Positions 52,841 to 59,878 of a stretch of 64,000 nt of DNA are shown here, in pieces. How positions within the stretch are numbered: position 1 is the stretch's first letter; every line of letters starts with the position of its first letter. Origin of the DNA: CAYQQU01 sp964419545 (GTDB lineage Bacteria; Bacteroidota; Bacteroidia; Chitinophagales; Saprospiraceae); NCBI GenBank assembly GCA_964419545.1, contig CAYQQU010000004.1:1-64000 (forward strand), given 5' to 3'. The notes beneath the pieces were generated by a model. That model made no database searches, was not told the DNA's origin, and was given only the letters and a program-made list of their open reading frames with translations. The position numbers and the translations under genes are program-made.

Positions 52841-53554
52841 TTATACCTGGGAGGCGCCTTGGCTTTGTTTCCAATGTTCGGCTTTGCGCATCACCTCGGC
52901 TACTGTGTCCCGGTCGTCGATGGCGAAGGGCAGCCGCGGTGCTTCGGTTTGCTTTTCGTGTTGCTGGGCCTGTTTGTTTTGCATATGACCCAGCGGATCC
53001 TCGAAGAAAGTCCGGAGGACATCCCGGATCATCGTCCCCTGCAGGTCATACAGTTGCTGGAACGTATGGCCGGGCCGCACCGGTGCGGATCGCTGGAGGA
53101 TAATATCTCCGGCGTCCATCTCTTTGACGAGTTCGTGCAGGGTTACGCCGATCGTATCCGCTCCGTCGGCCATGGCGTTTTCCAGGGGTTTTACGCCCCG
53201 GTATTTCGGCAATAGAGAAGGATGGACGTTCAGGGCGCCGTTTTTCGGAAAATTTCTGAGGGCGGCGCCGAAAAAGCGATCGAAACAGCACGAAAGGATA
53301 AAGTCCACTTCGCCGGATCGGAGCACCGACGCTTTAAAGGCGTCTTTGTCCAACTCCCGGCGCGCCGAATTCACGATCGAAAGGCCGTGCGCCTGCGCCA
53401 GGTCCCGCACCTGATTCAGATAGGGATTGGGGTCGGTGTCGTCCCATTTGGTGTAGACGTTGCAGATCTCGACCTGCGGCAGGTCCAACAGGCCGCTCAA
53501 GCCGGCCCGGCCGTAGCCCCAGGTGCCGAAGTATAATACGCGAAATTTTTTCAT
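52841..53554 (-). CDS. Formyltransferase family protein (probable amino-sugar N-formyltransferase)
   Basis: The 237-residue protein is a stand-alone formyltransferase domain: VLYFGTWGYGRAGLSGLL at the N-terminus, FILSCCFDRFFGAALRNFPKNGALNVHPSLLPKYRG at about 85-120 (catalytic Asn and His in NVHPSLLPxYRG) and TIGVTLHELVKEMDAGDIILQ at about 134-154 (catalytic Asp). It lacks the C-terminal domain of methionyl-tRNA formyltransferase. The sugar enzymes use N10-formyl-tetrahydrofolate to formylate a 4-amino-4,6-dideoxy sugar. The DegT aminotransferase and Gmd nearby support that role. Its start overlaps the ATP-grasp stop by 4 bases. Confidence 0.8.
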   Translation of the reverse strand: MKKFRVLYFGTWGYGRAGLSGLLDLPQVEICNVYTKWDDTDPNPYLNQVRDLAQAHGLSIVNSARRELDKDAFKASVLRSGEVDFILSCCFDRFFGAALRNFPKNGALNVHPSLLPKYRGVKPLENAMADGADTIGVTLHELVKEMDAGDIILQRSAPVRPGHTFQQLYDLQGTMIRDVLRTFFEDPLGHMQNKQAQQHEKQTEAPRLPFAIDDRDTVAEVMRKAEHWKQSQGASQV

Positions 53555-54816
53555 AGTGTTGATGCATTAGCGCCTTCCTCATCACCGGCGCTTACCTCTT
53601 GTGTTTTGGCCGAAGGCCGCGTTTCGACCAGTTCGATCATTTTTCGGCTCAGGCGTTCCAGGTTTTCCTCCAGTTGCGCCCGGGTGGCTCCGCTGGTGAT
53701 GACGAAAGCATGACGGTTGGTGCTTTCGGTGACGGCGGGGAGCAATTCTCCCGGTTTTACGAATATTCCGGCATGGGCCAGGTCGGCGTCCGCGAAGAGC
53801 GAGTCGGGCGGCGTGACCCGGACCACTTCGCGGCCGGTTTCCCAGTTGACGTAGCGGATACCCGAGTAGCGTTGCCGGGAAGGCTGCAGGTCGGGCGCCT
53901 CTCCCATAGCTACCTGGGCGATCGCCCGGTTCATATCGACACCGGTGCTCAGCTGGGTCAGATAAGATGAGATATAGTCGCCGCCCAGGCGGGCGCCGAT
54001 CTCCACCATCTTCACCCCGTCGGGCGTAATTTTCAGCTCCGCGTGCGAGCCGCTATTGTCTATCCCGACTGCGGCTACGGCGCTTTTGACGACTTCCTCG
54101 ATCTCGGCGAGGGTATCCCCGGGCAGGGCCGAAGGTTGCCGGTGTCCCAGTTCCACTGCAAAGGGATAAGGCGTAATTTCCTTGTCGGTGATCTGGACGA
54201 TGGTCGTCTTTCCCTGGAAAGTGATGCTTTCCACACTGACCTCGGGGCCTTCCAGGAACTCTTCGATCAATACGGCGCCGTCGGACGAAAAGTGCACCGC
54301 CTCCGGAAAATAACGCACTAGTTCCGCTTGGCTTTCCACCCGGCGGACCCCCCGGCTGGAGTAGCTGTCGAGCGGCTTTATGATGAGGGGAAACGTCCAG
54401 CTCTCCAGCTGCAAGGCATCGAGCTGCTCCCGGTTTTTCACCAAAAAACCTCTGGCGCAGGGCGCGCCGCCCGCCTGGAAGGCCTGTTTCATCAAAAATT
54501 TGTTGCGCGACCGGGCGATCGTTTCCGGACTGGGAAAAGGAAAACCGAATTCGGCGGCGAGCTGAGCCATGAGCGGCAGCGGATTTTCCATCTGGCAGGT
54601 GACAATGCCCTGCACCCCTGCTTCGCGGATCAGCTTGCGGTGGGCGTCGAGGTCCTTCGGCGGCAGCACGAAATACTCGTCGGCCAGTGCGGCGCCGGGC
54701 GCCTCCGGGCTGGGATCGGTAGCCAGGGTGCGGTATCCCAGTTCCCGACAGGCCTTGATCAGCAGGAGCTGGTTGTCGCCCGCTCCGAATACCAATATGG
54801 TTTTGGGGGTGCTCAT
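53551..54816 (-). CDS. ATP-grasp protein (carbamoyl-phosphate-synthase-like)
   Basis: The 421-residue protein has a pre-ATP-grasp Rossmann unit (KTILVFGAGDNQLLLIKACRELGYRTLATDPSP) and an ATP-grasp core: SRNKFLMKQAFQAGGAPCARGFLVKN (about 102), FPLIIKPLDSYSSRGVRRVES (about 141; ATP loop), LIEEFLEGPEVSVESITFQG (about 182) and HAELKITPDGVKMVEIGARLGGDYISSYL (about 255-283; metal ligands). It would ligate a carboxylate to an amine. Between the aminotransferase and the formyltransferase, with 4-base overlaps on both sides, it may modify the amino sugar, for example by adding an amino acid. That is inference. Confidence 0.8.
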   Translation of the reverse strand: MSTPKTILVFGAGDNQLLLIKACRELGYRTLATDPSPEAPGAALADEYFVLPPKDLDAHRKLIREAGVQGIVTCQMENPLPLMAQLAAEFGFPFPSPETIARSRNKFLMKQAFQAGGAPCARGFLVKNREQLDALQLESWTFPLIIKPLDSYSSRGVRRVESQAELVRYFPEAVHFSSDGAVLIEEFLEGPEVSVESITFQGKTTIVQITDKEITPYPFAVELGHRQPSALPGDTLAEIEEVVKSAVAAVGIDNSGSHAELKITPDGVKMVEIGARLGGDYISSYLTQLSTGVDMNRAIAQVAMGEAPDLQPSRQRYSGIRYVNWETGREVVRVTPPDSLFADADLAHAGIFVKPGELLPAVTESTNRHAFVITSGATRAQLEENLERLSRKMIELVETRPSAKTQEVSAGDEEGANASTL

Positions 54817-56003
54817 GGCAGGTTGGCAAAAACTTTTTTCACAGCGGCCACGACGGCGTGCTGGTCGTCCTTCGCCATAAAGGGATAAAGCGGCAGGCGC
54901 AGGAGCCGGTTGAAGAAAGCCATCGAGCCCGGAAAATCTTCGTCGGCGCCGAGGTGCTGGTAATAGCGGTTGCGGTGCAGCGGCGTGTAGTGGACGTTGG
55001 CGAATACATTCTCGGCGCGCAGGGCGTCCATGATCCAGTAGCGGTGCTGTGGTGGAACGAGCAGGCCGAAGAGGTGCCAGTTGTTTTCGGCTTGCGGCGT
55101 CACCTGCAGGAAGTCGAGCCCCTCGATGCCTCTGAGTTCGCTGAGGAAGAACGCGGCCACTTCCCGGCGGCTGCCGTTCATTGCTTCCAGGCGCGCCAGC
55201 TGGGTGACGCCCAGGGCGCCGTTGAGGTTCGACTGTACGTAGCTGCTCCCTTTGTCGATGTATTCGTAATAGCCCCGCGTCTGGTTATCGGTGAGGAATG
55301 AGTATTTATCCGTTCCCTTTTCCCGCATGATCTTTACGCGGGCCGCCAGCTCGTCGTTATCGGTCACCAGGGCGCCGCCTTCCCCGGTGGTCAGGTTCTT
55401 GGTGCCGTGGAAAGAGAAGGTGCTGACGTCGGCCTGGTTGCCGGTGTACCGGCCTTTGTACCTGGCGCCGATCGACTGAGCGGTGTCGTGCACTACGTAG
55501 AGGCCGTGCTTGCGGGCGATGGCCATGATCTCGTCCATTTCGGCGGGGTTGCCGGCGTAATCCACCGGGCAGACCGCCACTGTTTTTTCGGTGATGTAGG
55601 ACTCGAGCTTGTCGATGTCCAGGTTGCCGTTATCGGGGCGTACGTCGGCCAGCACCACTTTCAGGTTGTTGAGAATGGGGCCGAGCGCCGTGCTTGTATA
55701 GGTGAAATTAGGCACGATGACCTCGCTGCCGGCCGGAAAATCCTTAACCATAAACGCCAGGTCGAGGGCCGTGGTGCAGGAGTTGACGAAGAGGACGTGT
55801 TTGACGCCCAGGTATTCCGCCAGCTTTTGTTCGAATTCCCGGCAGGCCGGCCCGTCGCCGCTGACGAAAGTAGAGCGAAGCACTTCGGTGACTGCCTGGA
55901 CGTCGGCCTCGTCGATCGAGGGCTTCAGGATATGAATGGGATGAGCGCTGGCCGGCTGGCCCCCGTTCAGGGCGAGGTCAGCGGATGTGGTCGTGTTGAT
56001 CAT
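54813..56003 (-). CDS. DegT/DnrJ/EryC1/StrS family sugar aminotransferase
   Basis: The 396-residue PLP enzyme has the family pattern: IHILKPSIDEADVQAVTEVLRSTFVSGDGPACREFEQKLAEYLGVKHVLFVNSCTTALDLA in the first 80 residues, VIVPNFTYTSTALGPI, VHDTAQSIGARYKGRYTG and DVSTFSFHGTKNLTTGEGGALVTD (the Lys in GTKN binds PLP). The SFHxTKN context resembles enzymes aminating C4 of 4-keto-6-deoxy sugars. It probably makes a 4-amino-4,6-dideoxy nucleotide sugar from the product of Gmd. The ATG at 56003 is preferred; a longer reading frame runs into the MITE-like element. The next gene is coupled by an ATGA overlap. Confidence 0.9.
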   Translation of the reverse strand: MINTTTSADLALNGGQPASAHPIHILKPSIDEADVQAVTEVLRSTFVSGDGPACREFEQKLAEYLGVKHVLFVNSCTTALDLAFMVKDFPAGSEVIVPNFTYTSTALGPILNNLKVVLADVRPDNGNLDIDKLESYITEKTVAVCPVDYAGNPAEMDEIMAIARKHGLYVVHDTAQSIGARYKGRYTGNQADVSTFSFHGTKNLTTGEGGALVTDNDELAARVKIMREKGTDKYSFLTDNQTRGYYEYIDKGSSYVQSNLNGALGVTQLARLEAMNGSRREVAAFFLSELRGIEGLDFLQVTPQAENNWHLFGLLVPPQHRYWIMDALRAENVFANVHYTPLHRNRYYQHLGADEDFPGSMAFFNRLLRLPLYPFMAKDDQHAVVAAVKKVFANLP

Positions 56004-56054
56004 GATAAGTGGTTGATGTTTTTGAAACTCAGCAAAATTATTCGGCGCCACTTC

Positions 56055-56219
56055 TAAGGGTTGTGTAAAGAATAAGTTATGAATAATCGGGTAGCTTATT
56101 TTGGTGCGAGACCAGGCAAAAGGCGCAGGCATAGCCATAGCTGCCGCAAGTATTTTTAACGAAGGATAGCGCCAAAAGAAGCAGCCAAGTGTTATAAGTT
56201 ATTTTTGACACAACCCTTA
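56055..56219. mobile_element. MITE-like element, copy 2 (about 165 bp)
   Basis: The terminal inverted repeats are nearly perfect: CTAAGGGTTGTGT at 56054-56066 mirrors ACACAACCCTTAG at 56208-56220, and similarity extends inward through AATAAGTTAT, about 27 bases with three mismatches. TA flanks both ends, as in elements moved by IS630/Tc1-type transposases. An inner pair (TTTTGGTGC and GCGCCAAAA) makes the whole element foldable. No ORF. Copy 1 is at 14600-14720. Confidence 0.75.
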
Positions 56220-57143
56220 GCTGGTCAATTGGTGGTGTTCTTCGTACCAGCGAATGGCTTCGGCTACGCCTTCCCGGAACGGGATGCTCGGTTTCCAGTT
56301 GAGGAGCTCGGCGCCGCGGGCCCCGTCCACGGTTTTGTAGGGGGCGCCGTCGGGTTTGCTCGGATCGAGTTGGATCTCGCCCCGGTAGCCCGTCAATTCC
56401 TTGATCAGCGCACACATATCCAGGATGGAGATGCCGGAAGCAACGCCGACGTTGATGAAATCAACGGTGGGCGATGCGTCTATACCGCGGATCATGGCTT
56501 CGGCGCCGTCGTCGACGTGCAGCCATTCGCGGACGGGTTTGCCGGAGCCCCAGACGTTGACGTAGGGAGCGTTGTTCCTTTTCGCTTCCACGAACTTCAT
56601 GATCAGGGCGCCGAGGGCGTGCGAGCGTTCTTCCTCGAAGTGATCTTCCGGTCCGTACATATTGGACAGCACCAGGTTGATCACGTCCATCCCGTGTTGC
56701 CGGTAGTTGGCCCAGGAGCCGACCCAGAAAGCCTTGCGGACGAAGCCGTACACCATGACGGATTCGTGCATGGGGCCGTCCCAGATCTCCTCTTCTTTGA
56801 AGAGGGTGGCCTTGGCCGGGTAAACGCAATTGGAGATGGGGTTGACGATCCTTTTGATGCCTGTTTCGCGGGCGACTCGCAGGAGGTTGACGTTCATCAA
56901 CAGGTTGTTTTCGAAAAGGTCGGCCGGATACTTGTACCCGAACTGGATACCGCCCACGAAGGAGGCGCAGTTCAGCAGGATGTCGGGGCGTTCCCGGTCG
57001 AAAAAATCATGGGTCTGCTGGTAGTCCCGCAGGTCAATGCCCAGGCTGAGCGAGGTAATGATGGGGTCGACGCCCTTGTCGCGAAGTTTTTTGACCACCC
57101 TTTTGCCTAAAAAGCCGGTGGCGCCGGTTACTGCAATTTTCAT
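56217..57143 (-). CDS. NAD-dependent epimerase, GDP-L-fucose synthase-like
   Basis: The 308-residue extended SDR protein has the Rossmann motif VTGATGFLGKRVV, CASFVGGIQFGYKYPADLFENNLLMNVNLLRVA (about 60-92) typical of GDP-fucose synthases, and NMYGPEDHFEEERSHALGALIMKFVEAK (about 160) with VWGSGKPVREWLHVDDGAEAM (about 198). It would convert GDP-4-keto-6-deoxymannose from Gmd by epimerisation and reduction. The active-site YxxxK reads YGFVR followed by K, so the catalytic Lys is displaced. The stop codon TAA lies in the MITE-like repeat end. Its ATG shares one base with the gmd stop. Confidence 0.8.
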   Translation of the reverse strand: MKIAVTGATGFLGKRVVKKLRDKGVDPIITSLSLGIDLRDYQQTHDFFDRERPDILLNCASFVGGIQFGYKYPADLFENNLLMNVNLLRVARETGIKRIVNPISNCVYPAKATLFKEEEIWDGPMHESVMVYGFVRKAFWVGSWANYRQHGMDVINLVLSNMYGPEDHFEEERSHALGALIMKFVEAKRNNAPYVNVWGSGKPVREWLHVDDGAEAMIRGIDASPTVDFINVGVASGISILDMCALIKELTGYRGEIQLDPSKPDGAPYKTVDGARGAELLNWKPSIPFREGVAEAIRWYEEHHQLTS

Positions 57144-58297
57144 TATAATACGTCTTCTACATTTTTGAGAATAGAGAAACCACCCGTTTTCAAGTAGTGG
57201 TCGCGGCGGGTTTTTTCTACGTCGCCGGCCACCATTTCGGCTATCATTTCCGGGAGGGTGTATTTGGCTTCCCAGCCCAGGAGGCGTTGTGCTTTACTGG
57301 GGTCGCCGATGAGGAGGTCGACTTCCGTCGGGCGGAAGTAAAAGGGATCGATCTGGATGACCTGTTGGCCGATTTCGAGATGGAGCGGTTCCCGCCTGGT
57401 CATCTCTTCGAACAGGGCGCAGTCGATCTCGGCGATGCGGCCTTCTTCGTTTACCCCTTCCCCCGTAAATTCGAGGTGGATACCCACTTCGGCGAAAGCC
57501 ATCCTGGCGAATTCGCGCACCGAAGTGGTCTTCCCGGTAGCGATCACGAAGTCTTCCGGTTCGGGGCGTTGCAGCATCAGGTACATGGCCTCGACATAGT
57601 CTTTGGCGTGGCCCCAGTCGCGCTTGGCGTTCAGGTTACCCAGCGAGAGCGTCTTTTGGAAGCCCAGCGCGATGTTGGCCACCGCGCGGGTGATCTTGCG
57701 GGTGACGAAAGTTTCGCCCCGCACCGGCGATTCGTGGTTGAAGAGGATGCCGTTGCAGGCGTACATATTGTAAGCCTCGCGGTAGTTGACCGTCGCCCAG
57801 TACGCGTAGAGCTTGGCCACGCCGTAAGGGCTGCGCGGGTAGAAGGGCGTCGTCTCCTTTTGCGGTACTTCCTGGACCTTGCCGAACAGTTCGGAAGTGG
57901 ACGCCTGATAGATCTTGGTCTTTTCAGTAAGCCCCAGGATGCGGACGGCTTCCAGGATGCGCAGCGTGCCCAGGCCGTCGACGTTGCCGGTGTATTCGGG
58001 CGTTTCGAAACTCACTTTGACGTGCGACATGGCCGCCAGGTTGTAAATTTCGTCGGGCTGGATCATCTGGACGTAGCGAATGATGTTGGCCGAGTCCGAA
58101 AGATCGCCGTAGAAATAGTGGAAACGCGGACTTTCTTCCTGGCGGTCGGTGGCAAACAATTCGTTGATCCGCTCGGTATTAAAAGAAGAACTTCTCCTTT
58201 TCATCCCCCAGACGGTATACCCTTTGTTGAGCAGAAAATCTGCCAGGTAGGACCCGTCCTGCCCGGTGATTCCGGTAATTAGTGCTACTTTAGACAT
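57143..58297 (-). CDS. gmd: GDP-mannose 4,6-dehydratase
   Basis: The 384-residue protein is a clear Gmd: ALITGITGQDGSYLADFLLNKGYTVWGMKRRSSSFNTERI at the N-terminus (NADP-binding GxxGxxG), EIYNLAAMSHVKVSFETPEYTGNVDGLGTLRILEAV, TSELFGKVQEVPQKETTPFYPRSPYGVAK (active-site YxxxK intact) and NGILFNHESPVRGETFVTRKITRAVA. It makes GDP-4-keto-6-deoxy-D-mannose, the precursor for GDP-fucose, GDP-rhamnose or GDP-perosamine. It is coupled to the Fcl-like gene. A GGCCGGT/ACCGGCC hairpin (58334-58353) lies in the gap to the upstream wzx-like gene. Confidence 0.95.
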   Translation of the reverse strand: MSKVALITGITGQDGSYLADFLLNKGYTVWGMKRRSSSFNTERINELFATDRQEESPRFHYFYGDLSDSANIIRYVQMIQPDEIYNLAAMSHVKVSFETPEYTGNVDGLGTLRILEAVRILGLTEKTKIYQASTSELFGKVQEVPQKETTPFYPRSPYGVAKLYAYWATVNYREAYNMYACNGILFNHESPVRGETFVTRKITRAVANIALGFQKTLSLGNLNAKRDWGHAKDYVEAMYLMLQRPEPEDFVIATGKTTSVREFARMAFAEVGIHLEFTGEGVNEEGRIAEIDCALFEEMTRREPLHLEIGQQVIQIDPFYFRPTEVDLLIGDPSKAQRLLGWEAKYTLPEMIAEMVAGDVEKTRRDHYLKTGGFSILKNVEDVL

Positions 58298-58333
58298 GAC
58301 GTTTGACGTTTTTTCATTAGTGTTTCCCGGTCC

Positions 58334-58353
58334 GGCCGGTCATTTTACCGGCC
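58334..58353. other. Intergenic hairpin between wzx-like gene and gmd
   Basis: GGCCGGT (58334-58340) and ACCGGCC (58347-58353) form a perfect 7-bp stem with a 6-base loop. There is no T tract on the transcribed strand, so it looks like an mRNA processing or stability element, not a terminator. Confidence 0.4.
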
Positions 58354-58369
58354 TATGGAAAGTTCAGAA

Positions 58370-59833
58370 TTATGCTTTTTTCATAATGAACTGCCGCGTC
58401 TTCGGGATAATGATGGCGCGCAGCATCTTGAGCTCCTCGGTATCCATGAAGTAGTGCAAAGCGCCGTAGAGGGAAATGCCCACCAGTCCGCCCAGCAACA
58501 TTTGCAGGAGCTTCGACTCATGGGGGATCACCTGCATGAAAAAGAGAACGACGCCGGTAAACAGGCTGAAAGCGATGGTGCTCAATACGTCCTTCAGCTG
58601 ATCGACGAAGGCGTAATCCAGGAATTTCTTCGAATAATAGGTGTTGAACAGCAGGTTGACGTAGGCGGCGACCACCTCTCCGATGACCAGGCCGTATATG
58701 CCGAATTGAAGCCCGACCAGGATGGCGACGGTGATGTTGACCTTCTTGATTACTTCCAGCTTCAGCCCCAGGTCGGTGCGGCCCAGCACCATCAGCATAT
58801 TGAGGTTGATCCAGCTGAAGTGATAGGTGGCGCCGGAGATACACAGCAGCTGCAGAAAAAATACCGAGGGCAGCCATTTTTCTCCTACAAAAGTGACCAG
58901 AACCGGTTCGGCGAGGATGCCCAGCATGACCAGGACGGGAAGGATGAAGAACGAACTGAGCTTCACGATCTGCCGGTAGCCCTTTTTGAGCTGGCCGCGA
59001 TCGTCGTTGAGCCGGGCCAGCACCGGATAAATAACCCGTTCGATAGACCGGAACAGGGTATTGATGGTCATATTGGAAAAATTGTGGGCCTGGGAATAGT
59101 ACCCCAGCGTCGCAGCGGAGAAAAAGCGACCGATCAGCAGCTGGTAGATCTGCTGGTAGATCCGGTCGATCAGGCCCGCCAGCAGGATCTTGTACCCGAA
59201 ATTGAAGAGGCGCCGGAAGGATTCAACACTGAACTGCAAGCGGCCGCGCCAGGGGTTGACCACCCAGAGCAACACCATGTTGATCAGGGCCATGACGCCG
59301 ATCTTCGCAACCAGGCTCCAGACGCCAAAGCCCGTAAAGGCCATGGCGATGCCTACCGCGCCGGAGATGAAGACGGCGACCAGCCGGATTTTGGTCTGGG
59401 TCTTGAAGTCGATCTGCTGGGTGAGGGTCGCCCGCTGGATGATCGTCAGGGCGTTGATGATCAGGTTGAGCCCCATGACCCGGACGATCCAGACGAGTTC
59501 CGGCTGTTTGAAAAAGGCGGCGATGGCCGGCGCGGCGAAGAACAAGCCGGCGTAGATGATCAGCGACACCACCAGGTTGAAAATGAAGGTCGTCGACTTG
59601 TCGATGTCGGTGATGGTCTTCTCCCGGATGAGGGCCGAAGAAAAACCGCTTTCCACAAAAGCCGCCGAAACCACAAAAAAGACCATCACCATGGCGACGA
59701 GGCCGAAGTCTTCGGGCGTCAGCAAGCGGGCCAGGATGATCGTGACGACGAAGTTGAGGCTGCTCCCCACCAGTTTATCGATGATTACCCAAACAACGGC
59801 GGTGAGCGATTTATCGCCGAGTGATTTGCTCAT
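58370..59833 (-). CDS. Wzx-type polysaccharide flippase (WzxC/MOP superfamily)
   Basis: The 487-residue membrane protein has about 12-14 hydrophobic segments and begins with the family's pattern WVIIDKLVGSSLNFVVTIILARLLTPEDFGLVAMVMVFFVV. Later motifs include FGYKILLAGLIDRIYQQIYQLLIGRFFSAATLGYYSQA at about 215-255 and IERVIYPVLARLNDD at about 270. It probably flips the undecaprenyl-linked repeat unit across the inner membrane. It lies between wzc (45-base gap) and gmd (72-base gap). Confidence 0.9.
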   Translation of the reverse strand: MSKSLGDKSLTAVVWVIIDKLVGSSLNFVVTIILARLLTPEDFGLVAMVMVFFVVSAAFVESGFSSALIREKTITDIDKSTTFIFNLVVSLIIYAGLFFAAPAIAAFFKQPELVWIVRVMGLNLIINALTIIQRATLTQQIDFKTQTKIRLVAVFISGAVGIAMAFTGFGVWSLVAKIGVMALINMVLLWVVNPWRGRLQFSVESFRRLFNFGYKILLAGLIDRIYQQIYQLLIGRFFSAATLGYYSQAHNFSNMTINTLFRSIERVIYPVLARLNDDRGQLKKGYRQIVKLSSFFILPVLVMLGILAEPVLVTFVGEKWLPSVFFLQLLCISGATYHFSWINLNMLMVLGRTDLGLKLEVIKKVNITVAILVGLQFGIYGLVIGEVVAAYVNLLFNTYYSKKFLDYAFVDQLKDVLSTIAFSLFTGVVLFFMQVIPHESKLLQMLLGGLVGISLYGALHYFMDTEELKMLRAIIIPKTRQFIMKKA

Positions 59834-59878
59834 GGAATTATTTTAGTGGTGTTACCGGCAGTGGTTGCAACGGGCTTT

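Noticed and set aside
56003..56138. N-terminal extension of the DegT aminotransferase up to 56138
   Set aside because: The extension is translated MITE-like sequence. The family N-terminus fits the ATG at 56003.
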